Shown: positions 8,232 to 17,857 of the stretch, one piece after another
Layout of the letters: each line of letters starts with the position of its first letter
Numbering within the stretch: position 1 is the first letter of the stretch
Translations under genes and position numbers: made by a program
Assembly: GCA_902500805.1 (NCBI GenBank)
Contig: CABVSA010000007.1
Span: 1-64,000, forward strand
From: an uncultured Nitrospira sp.
GTDB taxonomy: Bacteria > Nitrospirota > Nitrospiria > Nitrospirales > Nitrospiraceae
DNA: 64,000 nucleotides
Reading direction: 5' to 3'
The notes under the pieces: model-generated
The model's input: the letters and a program-made list of their open reading frames with translations, nothing else
Told to the model about the DNA's origin: nothing
Databases searched by the model: none

Positions 8232-9860
8232 CTATACGCTCTTGAACTTGGTGAGCTTCGCAAACAAGATGGCGGTGAAGGGAAGAGCCAGGCCGATGAG
8301 GAGCTGCACGATAAGGAGTTCCCCCAGCTGGCTATAGTCGGCTGGAGTTTGAATCGCACCGGTGGCTTGGTCACGGACTGCTCGCGTAACAACAAACATC
8401 TCATTGAGATACTTTGTGCCTAGCTGGCCCAGCGAGAGTGCCAGGTTCGTGAAGGAGGCCATCACGGCGAAGAATGTGGCCTTCAGATTCGCCGGAGCCG
8501 AGTTGGCGATCCAGGCCAGCATCGGAATCATGGAAATCTGGACGAGTGGTGATTCCAAAGCCGTATCGACCAGGGCAATAAACCTCGCGTCAACGATTCC
8601 ACCGGTGAGGCTTGCCGTCCATTCGTGCAGTCCATAGTACAACCCTGCGATCGGCAACGCGAGAATCGTCCCCACGATGGTCAAAAACCCGACCACGTAG
8701 GCAATCGACCGCTCGGCCATGAAACGCCGAAACACAAACATGCCGACCAGCGCCACGATGCCGCCGATGAGCGACAGCACCGAGAGAAACTGTTGATCGA
8801 ATTTGAGATCGTCGATCATCCACCACGTCGCGCCAGGGCCAGACCCGGGAATTGCCCGCAACGAAAAGACGACCGCTGCCGTGCCGACCAGCGTCAACCG
8901 CTTATCAGGCTCCAGCTCCCGCATGAGCCGCGACATCAAGAACAGCACGATGGTCATGGAGCCGGTAAATACGATCTCCTCCCGGTATGGGAACCCGCCG
9001 AGGCCGACCGTCAACGTGAAGAGCACGAAGGCCATGCTCCCGCCGAGAATCCACCAATTGGGTCTCGTCGGTTCCGACTCCGCGTCGCGCACCTCCACCA
9101 TTTGCCCCGCCTGCTCTGACGAGAATCCTTGTTGAATCAGCCGGTGTTTGTGTTGACGATTCAGCCACCAGGCCAACCCCACACCAAGCACCGAGACGAA
9201 AGGGATGACCATGGCCATCATATAGATGCGTTTGTAGAGCTGAATGAGGTCGGCCTGCGGCATCCCCTCGGTTCCGCTGAAAACATAGACGTTGACCAAT
9301 GCGACCGTGATCCCGCCGCCGACGATTGCGACACGACCAAGCGTCTGCATCGTCGTGTGCATCAACTTGCGGGTCTGATCATCAAAGACTCGCCCCTGGT
9401 CGTCGACACGGGGAACCGCCTCGACCGTCATGGCATCAGCCACGGCATCCTGAACGACATACCCGATGGGGGCCAGCAACACGCTGATCACATACCACAC
9501 TTCTGCCGGGAGGATGGCCGTCATCATCTCACGGTCGCCGATCAACAGCGCCATGATCCCCAGACTGACCGTGAGCAGTCCGGCCCCCAACCCAACCAGC
9601 CAACTCTTCCACCGCCAGAGCAGATCGACCGTATGGCCGATCGGCATCTTGAGCGCCCAGGGAATCCCCGCCCAAAATCCCAGTGCAGCCAGAAATGATG
9701 CGGATAAACCAAGATAGTCTTTCACGAAAAATGTGCCGACAATCCCGGTGAGCCCAGAAATCCCGTAGGCGACATAGACCATCAGCGGCGGGAGGTATGA
9801 CAGCCGCATGTCACGGCCAAGAGACAAAATATTGCGATCAATCCACTGCGCGATTGACAT
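8232..9860 (-). CDS. MFS transporter resembling the BT1 folate/biopterin family
   Basis: The 542-residue integral membrane protein has about 12-14 hydrophobic helices. The N-terminal half carries features of the BT1 group of the major facilitator superfamily: PLMVYVAYGISGLTG, FFVKDYLGLSASFLAALGFWAGIPWALK, and the helix-5 region QDAVADAMTVE, close to the BT1 D-VADA-VVE motif. A hydrophilic loop of about 25 residues (around 245-270) separates the halves. The substrate is unknown; members handle pterins, folates or other organic anions. The ATG at 9860 follows a GCGAGGCG stretch. It lies eight bases behind the ferredoxin/MBL gene and is probably the last gene of that operon. Confidence 0.75.
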   Translation of the reverse strand: MSIAQWIDRNILSLGRDMRLSYLPPLMVYVAYGISGLTGIVGTFFVKDYLGLSASFLAALGFWAGIPWALKMPIGHTVDLLWRWKSWLVGLGAGLLTVSLGIMALLIGDREMMTAILPAEVWYVISVLLAPIGYVVQDAVADAMTVEAVPRVDDQGRVFDDQTRKLMHTTMQTLGRVAIVGGGITVALVNVYVFSGTEGMPQADLIQLYKRIYMMAMVIPFVSVLGVGLAWWLNRQHKHRLIQQGFSSEQAGQMVEVRDAESEPTRPNWWILGGSMAFVLFTLTVGLGGFPYREEIVFTGSMTIVLFLMSRLMRELEPDKRLTLVGTAAVVFSLRAIPGSGPGATWWMIDDLKFDQQFLSVLSLIGGIVALVGMFVFRRFMAERSIAYVVGFLTIVGTILALPIAGLYYGLHEWTASLTGGIVDARFIALVDTALESPLVQISMIPMLAWIANSAPANLKATFFAVMASFTNLALSLGQLGTKYLNEMFVVTRAVRDQATGAIQTPADYSQLGELLIVQLLIGLALPFTAILFAKLTKFKSV

Positions 9861-9868
9861 ACGCCTCG

Positions 9869-10750
9869 CTAGAAAGAGATGCCACGCCGTTGACGACGCG
9901 CGACGAGAGACTGCACCTGTGCGTGCATGTCTCCAGCTGAAAGACAGACCCTGTCACCATGCCCGGCCAGCACCCATTCAAAACGATACTCGAGGAGCTT
10001 CTCGATGGATTCAAGCAGCGCCGACTTGTTCCAAATCAGACGAGTAGGAGCCTCCAGCAATTTCGCATGGGGGTTCCACCAGAGATGATCCCCGGTAAAA
10101 AGAAATGTCTCACGATAGAGCAATGCCATACTCCCTGCCGTATGACCCGGCACGGGAATAATCTTGAAGTCCGGTCCGACTCTGCTCGTCTCTTCGCCTT
10201 CAATGATCCGATCTGCAGTGGGAGCCGCCGCCACATCCGCCCGATGAATGATCCGCTTGGCGTCGAAATGTGCCGCATACTTGTCCGAGTCGGCCACATC
10301 ATCTTGGTGCGTGAGAAAGATATGAGCAATACCGCCCCTTCGTTCGAAGGATTCAACAAGATGCTTGGTGTACCGAGGAGAGTCGATCAACCAATTCCCG
10401 TCCGGATGTTCGATCAAGAAACTATTGGCCCCGAAGGACTTCTCTGAATTGAAGCCGCAATAATTCACCCCATCCTTGATGGACAAGGGGAAGCTGCCCA
10501 TCGCTGTTTGAACGAAGGCTTTGTCGTTCTGTTCGGTCCCGATGGCCCCAACCGGACAGGTGAGCAGGGCCTGATAGGCTTGATGAATTTCCGGTCCACC
10601 GACCGGCTGACGGCTGACAGCCGAGTACCTTCCGATCTCCTCAAAACTCGAAGGCGCGAGCTGGCGACAGGTGTCGCAGTTGATACAGGTCGCATCGACA
10701 TAAAAGTTGCCGGGAATGTTGGAGTCCAGCCGTTTGTTTCGGTCCGCCAT
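9869..10750 (-). CDS. Ferredoxin-domain / metallo-beta-lactamase fold fusion protein
   Basis: The 293-residue protein starts with a ferredoxin-like domain: CINCDTC at about residues 21-27 and a later CP at 65-66 fit a single 4Fe-4S cluster site. Residues 95-280 form a metallo-beta-lactamase fold, with FLTHQDDVADSD in place of the canonical THxHxDH metal motif, a PVPGHTAGS segment, FTGDHLWW and AGHGDR. A variant first motif with THxDDVAD is, to my recollection, usual for this ferredoxin-fused subgroup, so the protein may use another metal set or substrate. The reaction is unknown. The start codon overlaps the previous stop (TAATG), implying translational coupling with the DNA glycosylase gene. 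Confidence 0.8.
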   Translation of the reverse strand: MADRNKRLDSNIPGNFYVDATCINCDTCRQLAPSSFEEIGRYSAVSRQPVGGPEIHQAYQALLTCPVGAIGTEQNDKAFVQTAMGSFPLSIKDGVNYCGFNSEKSFGANSFLIEHPDGNWLIDSPRYTKHLVESFERRGGIAHIFLTHQDDVADSDKYAAHFDAKRIIHRADVAAAPTADRIIEGEETSRVGPDFKIIPVPGHTAGSMALLYRETFLFTGDHLWWNPHAKLLEAPTRLIWNKSALLESIEKLLEYRFEWVLAGHGDRVCLSAGDMHAQVQSLVARRQRRGISF

Positions 10751-11394
10751 TACATGACCTGATTCGCCTGCTTTCCCCTATCTGCCGCCCGCCACAGATA
10801 CCAGGCCGCTACTGTACGATAGGGTTTCCACCGTTCGCCATACTGAAATACCTGTTTGGGGGTCGGCATCGAGCGGCGTCGATAGGCAATCCGAAATCCG
10901 TTTCGCACACCGAAGTCATCTACCGGAAGCACATCCGGTCGGCCCAATTGGAAAATCAGCAGCATCTCGACGGTCCAGCGTCCAATCCCTCGCACCTTGA
11001 TCAATCGTTCGACAATCTCGTCATCCCCGAGTTTCCGAATCACGCGATTCGTCGGTACCGTACCATCGAGCGTCTTGGTGGCGAGATCCCGCAATGCCAA
11101 GATCTTCGGCCTGGAGAACCCGGCAGCTCTCATCGAGCGCATGTGCAGAGCGAGAAGATCGTCGGGACGAGGGAACTTCCGTCCAGGGAAAAGCGCCACA
11201 AATCGCGTGAGGATACTCTCGGCAGCCTTGTCATGGAGCTGTTGGTGGGCGATCGCACGGACAAGGGATTCAAACGGCGCGCGACGGATGTTCGGCTTCA
11301 GCGTATAGGGACCGATGTCTTCCATCAGTCGGCGCATGATGGGATCGACTGTCGCCAGATACGCGACAGCGGGATCGCTACCCAATAACGGCAT
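10750..11394 (-). CDS. DNA-3-methyladenine glycosylase II (AlkA-like, HhH-GPD)
   Basis: This base-excision enzyme removes alkylated bases. The 214-residue product has the HhH-GPD fold: a PFESLVRAIAHQQLHDKAAE segment, then the helix-hairpin-helix KVRGIGRWTVEMLLIF and the catalytic-Asp segment LPVDDFGVRNG. It lacks the N-terminal beta domain of E. coli AlkA, as is usual for the shorter family. The ATG at 11394 follows GAGG; a TTG at 11412 is an alternative. Either start lies inside the 3' end of the RidA gene, so the genes overlap and are probably cotranscribed. Confidence 0.88.
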   Translation of the reverse strand: MPLLGSDPAVAYLATVDPIMRRLMEDIGPYTLKPNIRRAPFESLVRAIAHQQLHDKAAESILTRFVALFPGRKFPRPDDLLALHMRSMRAAGFSRPKILALRDLATKTLDGTVPTNRVIRKLGDDEIVERLIKVRGIGRWTVEMLLIFQLGRPDVLPVDDFGVRNGFRIAYRRRSMPTPKQVFQYGERWKPYRTVAAWYLWRAADRGKQANQVM

Positions 11395-11761
11395 CAGCCT
11401 CAATTTCGACAAGCATATCCGGATCGATCAACCGCTTCACTTCAACCATGGTCGTCGCTGGTCTGATGGTGCCGAAGACCTCTCCATGGGCTCGTCCGAT
11501 CTCTTGCCATTGATCGATGTTCGCTAGATAGATCCTGGTTCGCACCACATCAGACAAGGACGCACCGGCCTGCTGAAGGGCCGCTTCGATCGTCTTCAAG
11601 GTTTGAATGGTCTGCGCGTAAGGATCTCCTTTACCGACCAGCCCGGACGGGGTCATCGCCGTGGATCCAGACACCGCGACATGGGCACCCACCCGCACCG
11701 CTCGTGAGTAGCTGATCTTTCCCTCCCACGGACCACCAGTTGAAATGTTCTGTCTCGCCAT
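11378..11761 (-). CDS. RidA family protein (enamine/imine deaminase-like)
   Basis: The 127-residue product belongs to the YjgF/YER057c/UK114 family, trimeric proteins whose best-studied members hydrolyse reactive enamines. Visible features are YSRAVRVGAHVAVSGSTA near the N-terminus, QTLKTIEAALQQAGASLSDVVRTRIYLANI in the middle, and FGTIRPATTMVEVKRLIDPDMLVEIEADA at the end. The Arg of the RPATT segment corresponds to the carboxylate-binding Arg of RidA. The ATG at 11761 has GGAGGCG upstream, so the longer frame to 11803 is not used. It is the first gene of a four-gene minus-strand unit. Confidence 0.9.
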   Translation of the reverse strand: MARQNISTGGPWEGKISYSRAVRVGAHVAVSGSTAMTPSGLVGKGDPYAQTIQTLKTIEAALQQAGASLSDVVRTRIYLANIDQWQEIGRAHGEVFGTIRPATTMVEVKRLIDPDMLVEIEADAVIG

Positions 11762-11920
11762 GACGCCTCCAATGATCAGAATGTCCAAACAAGACGCCAG
11801 CAAGTGAAGGGGTAAGACGTACTCTGTTCTGTACGTTGACTCCCTAAACGACGCAACCTGCCTCGCGAAGCGGCTTCGGCAAGGCGGGGAACGACGCTGG
11901 CGGTCTGTTTCAACATCCTG

Positions 11921-12652
11921 TTACATGACGATGCCGCCGCCGGCTTGTATCGTCTGTCCTGTCAGCCAGCGCGCGTCTTCGCTGACGATGAACGCCACCA
12001 CATCAGCGATATCATTGGGACTACCAAGTCGCTTCAGGGGGCTCAATTGAAGACCGACCTGGCGATACTCGTCGGTCATCATGCCGGTCTCCGTAAAACC
12101 AGGCGACACCGTATTGACGGTTACTCCTTTCGGAGCCAATTCCTGTGCAAGCCCTTTACTGAACTGCTCCAGGGCCGCCTTACTCCCCAAATAGGCCGTC
12201 GCCCCTGGAAAGCTCAGATGCGTTCCACAAGTGGAAATATTCACGATCCGCCCGCCGTCTTTGAGCACTCGCGCGGCTTCTTGCATCGCAAAGTACGGCC
12301 CCTTCGCATTCAGCGCGATCACGCTCTCAAAGTCCTCCTCCGTCGTCTGTTCGAGGGGCTTGGGCATAAACCTGCCGGCGTTATTCACCAGAATATCCAG
12401 CTTGTTGAATTGCCGCACGGTGTCAACCACAAGACGACGCGCATCGGCCACCTGGCCCATGTCGGCCTGGGTCGCGAGCGCTTTTCCTCCCTTGGCTTGA
12501 ATCACCGTGACCACTTCCTTTGCCTTCTCCTCGCTCCGGTTGTAGTTCACCACGACAATGGCCCCTTCGTCCGCCAACCGTTCCGCGATGGCCCGACCAA
12601 TCCCGCTGGACGCACCGGTCACAATCGCCACTTTCCCGCTCAACGATTTCAT
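11921..12652 (-). CDS. SDR family oxidoreductase (3-oxoacyl-ACP reductase-like)
   Basis: The 243-residue classical short-chain dehydrogenase has the NAD(P)-binding motif VTGASSGIGR at 11-20, NNAG at 90-93, and the active-site Tyr154-x3-Lys158. The residue 13 positions before the Tyr, usually Ser, is Thr141 next to Ser140. A C-terminal PGFTETGM and LTGQTIQAGGG are typical of FabG-like members. The NYNRS segment after the second strand suggests preference for NADPH. The substrate is uncertain. The ATG at 12652 is preceded by AGAGGAG; the longer frame to 12817 overlaps the nitroreductase gene and is rejected. Confidence 0.9.
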   Translation of the reverse strand: MKSLSGKVAIVTGASSGIGRAIAERLADEGAIVVVNYNRSEEKAKEVVTVIQAKGGKALATQADMGQVADARRLVVDTVRQFNKLDILVNNAGRFMPKPLEQTTEEDFESVIALNAKGPYFAMQEAARVLKDGGRIVNISTCGTHLSFPGATAYLGSKAALEQFSKGLAQELAPKGVTVNTVSPGFTETGMMTDEYRQVGLQLSPLKRLGSPNDIADVVAFIVSEDARWLTGQTIQAGGGIVM

Positions 12653-12671
12653 CGAATCAACTCCTCTGACT

Positions 12672-13283
12672 TCAATAGGGAATTCCCCATTGCCCGGAAA
12701 AGGTCCATTCTTCAATCGGACGGCGACTCCGCGGTTGAAGCTCCCGTTCTCGCAGTCGTTCAGGAAGAACATCCGGGTTCCCAGGATAGCCGATTGCGAT
12801 GATCGCGACCGGCTCATACCCCGAAGGGATCTGCAGATCGGTTCGTGTTTTCTCCAAATCGAAGCCGGCCATCTGGCGAGCCATTAATCCGTGAACTGCC
12901 GCCTGCAGCACCAGATTCTGCGTGGCCAAGCCCGTATCATGAAACGCATGCCGATTCGGTCTCCCATTGTCCTGAAAATTCATGCTCGCGACTGAAAGCA
13001 CCAAAACCGGCGCACGAAAGGCCCATCGGCGGTTGCCTTCCACCAGACAATCAAAAAGCCTGGTCCAATCCGCCTCCCGATCCTTCGTGGCCACGATAAA
13101 TCGCCAGGGCTGTTCATTATTCGACGAAGGCGCCCATCGAGCCGCCTCGAACAACATTCGTAACAGATCGGTATCGACCAGCCGATCATCGAACGCGCGA
13201 GGGCTCCACCGACAGGCCAGTAATTCATGAATGGGGGGTTGGACCTGCCCCTGCTGATCCACGTTAAGACCCTTTGTTCTCAT
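12672..13283 (-). CDS. Nitroreductase family FMN-dependent oxidoreductase
   Basis: The roughly 203-residue protein shows the nitroreductase pattern: an N-terminal RWSPRAFDDRLVD with the Arg-Ser-x-Arg flavin-phosphate contact, RMLFEAARWAPSSNNEQPWRFIVA, a middle segment DTGLATQNLVLQAAVHGL, and GYEPVAIIAIGYPGN near the end. Members reduce nitro groups, quinones or enones with NAD(P)H. The start is uncertain: the ATG at 13283 overlaps the outer-membrane efflux gene by 20 bases, while a GTG at 13262 lies just after that stop. Either way it follows the efflux operon closely and may be cotranscribed with it. Confidence 0.85.
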   Translation of the reverse strand: MRTKGLNVDQQGQVQPPIHELLACRWSPRAFDDRLVDTDLLRMLFEAARWAPSSNNEQPWRFIVATKDREADWTRLFDCLVEGNRRWAFRAPVLVLSVASMNFQDNGRPNRHAFHDTGLATQNLVLQAAVHGLMARQMAGFDLEKTRTDLQIPSGYEPVAIIAIGYPGNPDVLPERLRERELQPRSRRPIEEWTFSGQWGIPY

Positions 13284-14676
13284 CGGCCGACGGATTCTCA
13301 GGGTTCCATCCGCCACCAAGTGCTTTATAGAGCTGCACGGTCGACGCCAATAGTAACCGGCGTGTACTCGTCAAGGCTAGCTCCGATTCGAAGAGACTGC
13401 GACGCGCCACCAGCACATCCAGATAGTTTGCCAACCCTCCCTTATAGCGAAGTTCCGCCAGCTTGAGCGCCGACTGTAACGCAGCCACCTGTTGCTGTTG
13501 CGCCTCGCCCTGCACACGAGCCGTCCGCACGGCAACCAACGCGTCTTCGACTTCGCGAAAGGCCGTCAAGACCGTCTGTTGGTATTGTGCCAATGCTTGC
13601 TTGCTTTGCGCCTCGACAGCTTCTTGCTGGAAACCCAATACTTGCGCGTTCAGCAATGGCGTCGCGATCGCAGCACTGAACACACCGAAGGAAGAGGGAT
13701 CGGTAAACAGCAACGAGAGGGAGGGATGCGCCACACCAAGTAAGCCGGTCAACGTCACTTTTGGGAATCGATCGGCTTTCGCGGCACCGATACGCGCCGT
13801 AGCCGCGGCTAACTGTTGCTCCGCCACCAAGATGTCGGGCCGTCGCTGGAGCAATTCGGAAGGCAGCCCGGCAGGTACAGCAGGAGATACAATCTGCTCA
13901 TCCAATGAACGACCACGGGCGATACTAAAGGGCTTCCGGCCCAACAAGACGCTCAAGTGATTCTCAGCTTGGATCATTTGCCGTTCAAGCTCTGCGGTAC
14001 GAGCCGCAGCGTTCGCGCGCTCCGCCTCAAACTGGTCCGCATCGAGTTTTGAGGTCATCCCCTGACGCAAACGAGCCTGCGCGATGCGCACTGATTCTTC
14101 CCACGATTGCAATGTCCGCTTCGCAACATCAAGCTGGAGATCAAACTGGAGCAGATTGAAGTAGGCTTCCCCGACGGCGCTGACCAATTGAATGGTCACG
14201 GCGCGGCGGTTCTCCTCTTTGGACAAGAGCTCTGCTCGTGCGGCTTCATTCGTTCTTCGCACCCGCCCCCACAGATCGACTTCCCATGCCAGGTTTCCGA
14301 CCAGGTAATAGTTGAACGGACTGGCAAATCCGGGAAAGAGGAAGTTCGCCTTGCGTCCGGCCGGGAGACTGGATGAGAGCGAGATGCCTGGAAGGTAGTC
14401 CGATCGGGCAACGAGCGCCCTGGCCCGGAACTCTTCGACGGTCGCCACGGCTCGCTGAAGATCTCGATTTTCCACGAGCGCCGTACGAATAAGTTGTTGA
14501 AGCTGTTCATCGTGGAGGAGCTCCCACCAAGGCAAGTTTGCCAAGGACGGCAGTTCGGATGAACCTTCGGCCATTCGGAAGCGATCCTCCCCGTCAGCCG
14601 AAGGCCGCTTGTAATTGGGCCCCATTGAACAGGAGAGGAGCAGCAATGACAGTCCAACAATCGCAATTATGCGCAT
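13264..14676 (-). CDS. Outer-membrane efflux lipoprotein (NodT/OprM family)
   Basis: This is the outer-membrane channel of a tripartite efflux pump. The 470-residue product begins with a signal peptide and the lipobox LLSCSMGPNYKRP, where the Cys is acylated. It continues as the duplicated coiled-coil/beta-barrel TolC fold, with RNRDLQRA/VENRDLQRAVA, QLVSAVGEAYFNLL, RRPDILVAEQQLAAATARIGAAKADRFPKVTL and RYKGGLANYLDVLVARRSLF. The length is normal. It begins one base after the RND transporter stop and is the third gene of the pump operon. Confidence 0.93.
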   Translation of the reverse strand: MRIIAIVGLSLLLLSCSMGPNYKRPSADGEDRFRMAEGSSELPSLANLPWWELLHDEQLQQLIRTALVENRDLQRAVATVEEFRARALVARSDYLPGISLSSSLPAGRKANFLFPGFASPFNYYLVGNLAWEVDLWGRVRRTNEAARAELLSKEENRRAVTIQLVSAVGEAYFNLLQFDLQLDVAKRTLQSWEESVRIAQARLRQGMTSKLDADQFEAERANAAARTAELERQMIQAENHLSVLLGRKPFSIARGRSLDEQIVSPAVPAGLPSELLQRRPDILVAEQQLAAATARIGAAKADRFPKVTLTGLLGVAHPSLSLLFTDPSSFGVFSAAIATPLLNAQVLGFQQEAVEAQSKQALAQYQQTVLTAFREVEDALVAVRTARVQGEAQQQQVAALQSALKLAELRYKGGLANYLDVLVARRSLFESELALTSTRRLLLASTVQLYKALGGGWNPENPSADENKGS

Positions 14677-14677
14677 G

Positions 14678-17600
14678 TTAGGCCTTCCCCTCTGGTGATG
14701 GAGACTCAGTGAGCTGGGTCGCCTCAGTACCGGTATGACCTCTACCCTGAGACCATCGACGAATCAAGACATAGAATAGGGGAACAAAAAAGATGGCCAG
14801 GAATGTTGCCCCAAGCATGCCACCCAATACGCCGGTGCCGATCGACTGCCGGCTTGCCGCTCCTGCGCCACTGGCAATGACCATCGGAAACATACCAAAA
14901 ATGAACGCCATTGATGTCATAATAATTGGTCGGAAACGCAGCCGAGCTGCTTCGACGACTGCCTCAAGGAGAGGGCGCCCCGCCTCATATCGGGTATTCG
15001 CGAACTCCACGATCAGAATCGCGTTCTTAGCGGTGAGACCGATCAGTGTCACCAAACCGATCTGGAAATAGAGATCATTTTCGAAACCTCGAAGCCACAC
15101 GGCTACCAGCGCGCCGAAGATCCCGAATGGAACGGCCAAAATCACCGCAAATGGCACGACCCAACTCTCGAACTGGGCCGCCAGAACGAGAAAGACCATC
15201 AACAACCCGATGACAAAGACCTGATTGGATTGTCCCCCGACCCGCCGCTCCTGGAAAGAAATATTGCTCCAATCAATGGCATACCCTTGAGGAACCAGCA
15301 CCTCTTTCGCCACTCGCTCCAAGGCCTCCAACGCCTGGCCCGAGCTGAACCCGGGTGCAGCCGCCCCCAAGAGTAACGCCGTGTTGTACCCATTGAAGTG
15401 ATTCACGGGATCCGGCCCGCTCTGGTATTCCGCCGTCACCAGCGTATCGAGCGGAATCATATTGACCCCGCGTGCACTCTGAGCCCTCACATAGATGTTC
15501 GACAGGTTCTGCGGTGTCGCACGAAACTCGGCATCGGCTTCCGTCTGCACATGATAGACACGACCGAACTTGATGAAATCGTTGATGTAAAAATTACCGA
15601 AGTACGCCTGGAGCGTATCAAAAATATCCGAAATCGGCACCCCCAACGCTTTTGCCCGCTCCCGATTTACATTAGCATAGAGCCTCGGTGAGGAGACGCG
15701 GAAATTAGTGCCGACCCGTCCGATCGCCGGCTCTTTCTGTGCCCGTTCGACGAACTGCTGCGCCACCATGGCGAATTTCTTGAAGTCGCCGCTGCTGGGA
15801 TCTTGGATCTGAGCTGAGAACCCGCCGACAGAACCGACGCCACGAATGGCCGGGGCATTGAAGGCCAGGAGCAGGGCTTCCGGAATCTTCGCAAACTCTC
15901 CGTACGCCGCACCGACCAACGCCTTCGCATGGTACTGAGGCTCAGGACGTTCATCCCACAGTTGTAACGGGACAAACATGGTCGCCGAGTTCGGTCCTCT
16001 CGTCCCGAAGACGAAATTCTGCCCGGTTAAGGCATCGGTGGAATGCACCGCTGGAATCTTCTGAAAAAATCGTTCGACCTTTTCGAGCACCGCAACCGTC
16101 CGCTGTTTCGAGGCTCCGTCAGGAAGTTGCGCGATCACGATGAAATAGCCCTGATCTTCCTCGGGCAAGAAGCTTTTCGGCAATTTCTCGAAGAGTCCGA
16201 TCGATGCGATCAGCAACAGAACGAAAACCGCCATGACACGAATCGGCCTCACAAGCAACGCACTCGTGGCCCGCGTGTAGCCCTGCTGAGTCCGGTTGAA
16301 CAGGCGATCGAACCAATCCCAAAACCCACGCCGTCTCCCCTGGTGTGCTGTCAGCACGACACCGCACAGTGCAGGGCTCAGCGTCAGCGCGACAAACCCC
16401 GAGACCGTCACAGAAATGGCGATCGTCGCGGCAAACTGTTTATAGAGGGCCCCGGTAATCCCGCCAATGAAACCGACCGGAGCAAAGACGGACACGAGCA
16501 CCAACACAATAGCGATGATCGGCTCAGTCACCTCGTTCATCGCCCGCTTCGCCGCCTCTTTCGCCGTCAACCGACCTTCCCGCATATGCCGTTCAACATT
16601 CTCCACGACGACAATCGCGTCATCCACCACGATCCCGATCGCCAACACCATTCCGAAGAGCGTGATCGTATTGATCGAGAACCCAAGGGCATAGAGACCA
16701 ATGAATGTGCCGATCAGCGAGACAGGAACGGCCACGGTGGGAATAATGGTGGCCCGCCAAGTCTGGAGAAAGAGGTACACGACGAAGACAACCAGTACCA
16801 TCGCTTCCAGCAAGGTCTTAACTACTTCCTTAATCGAAATCTCAATAAACCGCGTGGTGTCATAAGGCGTGTCGTAGGACACACTGGGAGGGAAATTCTT
16901 AGCCAGTTCATCCATTTGAGCCCGTGTGCGCCGTACAGTATCAAGCGCATTGGCGCCAGGGGACAACATCGTGAGGATGAACGTGGTCGGTTTGCTGTTC
17001 CATCGACCTTCGAGGCCATAGGCCTGGGCTCCCAACTCAATACGGGCCACGTCCTTGAGACGTACCGTTGAACCATCGGGAAGGGCGCGCACAATCAGCT
17101 CTTCAAAATCCTTGACCTCGGTCAAGCGGCCCTTGGTAATGATGGGGATCGTCAGCTCCGTCCCCTTCGGAGCCGGTTCACGCCCGATCGTCCCCGCCGG
17201 ATAATCACGATTCTGCTCGCGGATGATGGCCGTGATATCACTCGGGGTGAGATCCAGCTTGGCCATCAAGAGCGGGTTCAGGATGATCCGCATACTGTAA
17301 TTTTGCTGACCAAACACCAGCGCATCCCCGACGCCTTTGACGCGCTTCAGGTCATCGACGATCCGGAGCGTGGCATAGTTCGAGAGAAAGACTGCATCGT
17401 GCCGAGGATCGGTCGATTTGAGCGCCACCACCAGCACAAGATCGGGAGACATCTTCTTGACCGAGATGCCTTGTCGGACGACCTCCGGAGGCAGCTGCGG
17501 TTCGGCGAGTTTCTCTCGATTCTGTGTCTGGACTTGTGCAATGTCGGGATTCGTCCCGATTTCGAAGGTCAGCTTGATCGTGACGTGTCCGTCGTTACTG

Positions 17601-17848
17601 CTGGTCGATTCGTAGTACAGCAGATTATCGATACCCGGCAGGGTCACCTCGATCGGACGTGCGACGGCTTCCGCCGCAACTTCAGCACTGGCACCGGGAT
17701 AATCGGCATCGATCTGGACCACCGGAGGAGTAATTTCTGGAAATTGCGCGATCGGCAGGAACTGCATGGCCAGCAATCCCATCACGACCACAACAATTGA
17801 GACCACCGAAGCAAAAATCGGCCGATCAATAAACGTATGCGAAATCAC
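14678..17848 (-). CDS. RND multidrug efflux transporter (AcrB/HAE1 family)
   Basis: The 1056-residue inner-membrane pump subunit uses the proton gradient to expel hydrophobic compounds. It has the full HAE1 layout: an N-terminal helix (FIDRPIFASVVSIVVVVMGL), the porter domain, helices 2-6 with the proton-relay motif GIVVDDAIVVVENVERHM near residue 408, a second porter half, and helices 8-12 including LTAKNAILIVEF with the relay Lys. The end is short and hydrophilic. The start is a GTG with AAGGA upstream. It lies nine bases behind the membrane-fusion gene, in the order MFP-RND-OMF. Specificity cannot be told from sequence. Confidence 0.95.
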   Translation of the reverse strand: MISHTFIDRPIFASVVSIVVVVMGLLAMQFLPIAQFPEITPPVVQIDADYPGASAEVAAEAVARPIEVTLPGIDNLLYYESTSSNDGHVTIKLTFEIGTNPDIAQVQTQNREKLAEPQLPPEVVRQGISVKKMSPDLVLVVALKSTDPRHDAVFLSNYATLRIVDDLKRVKGVGDALVFGQQNYSMRIILNPLLMAKLDLTPSDITAIIREQNRDYPAGTIGREPAPKGTELTIPIITKGRLTEVKDFEELIVRALPDGSTVRLKDVARIELGAQAYGLEGRWNSKPTTFILTMLSPGANALDTVRRTRAQMDELAKNFPPSVSYDTPYDTTRFIEISIKEVVKTLLEAMVLVVFVVYLFLQTWRATIIPTVAVPVSLIGTFIGLYALGFSINTITLFGMVLAIGIVVDDAIVVVENVERHMREGRLTAKEAAKRAMNEVTEPIIAIVLVLVSVFAPVGFIGGITGALYKQFAATIAISVTVSGFVALTLSPALCGVVLTAHQGRRRGFWDWFDRLFNRTQQGYTRATSALLVRPIRVMAVFVLLLIASIGLFEKLPKSFLPEEDQGYFIVIAQLPDGASKQRTVAVLEKVERFFQKIPAVHSTDALTGQNFVFGTRGPNSATMFVPLQLWDERPEPQYHAKALVGAAYGEFAKIPEALLLAFNAPAIRGVGSVGGFSAQIQDPSSGDFKKFAMVAQQFVERAQKEPAIGRVGTNFRVSSPRLYANVNRERAKALGVPISDIFDTLQAYFGNFYINDFIKFGRVYHVQTEADAEFRATPQNLSNIYVRAQSARGVNMIPLDTLVTAEYQSGPDPVNHFNGYNTALLLGAAAPGFSSGQALEALERVAKEVLVPQGYAIDWSNISFQERRVGGQSNQVFVIGLLMVFLVLAAQFESWVVPFAVILAVPFGIFGALVAVWLRGFENDLYFQIGLVTLIGLTAKNAILIVEFANTRYEAGRPLLEAVVEAARLRFRPIIMTSMAFIFGMFPMVIASGAGAASRQSIGTGVLGGMLGATFLAIFFVPLFYVLIRRWSQGRGHTGTEATQLTESPSPEGKA

Positions 17849-17857
17849 GGTTGATCC

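Noticed and set aside
8625..9698. Plus-strand frames of 164 and 189 codons
   Set aside because: They are antisense to the BT1-like transporter and full of Arg, His and Pro.
11945..12802. 285-codon plus-strand frame
   Set aside because: It lies opposite the SDR and nitroreductase genes, which have clear family motifs.
16043..17071. 342-codon plus-strand frame
   Set aside because: It is the antisense of the RND transporter; composition is rich in His, Arg and Asp, with no domain.
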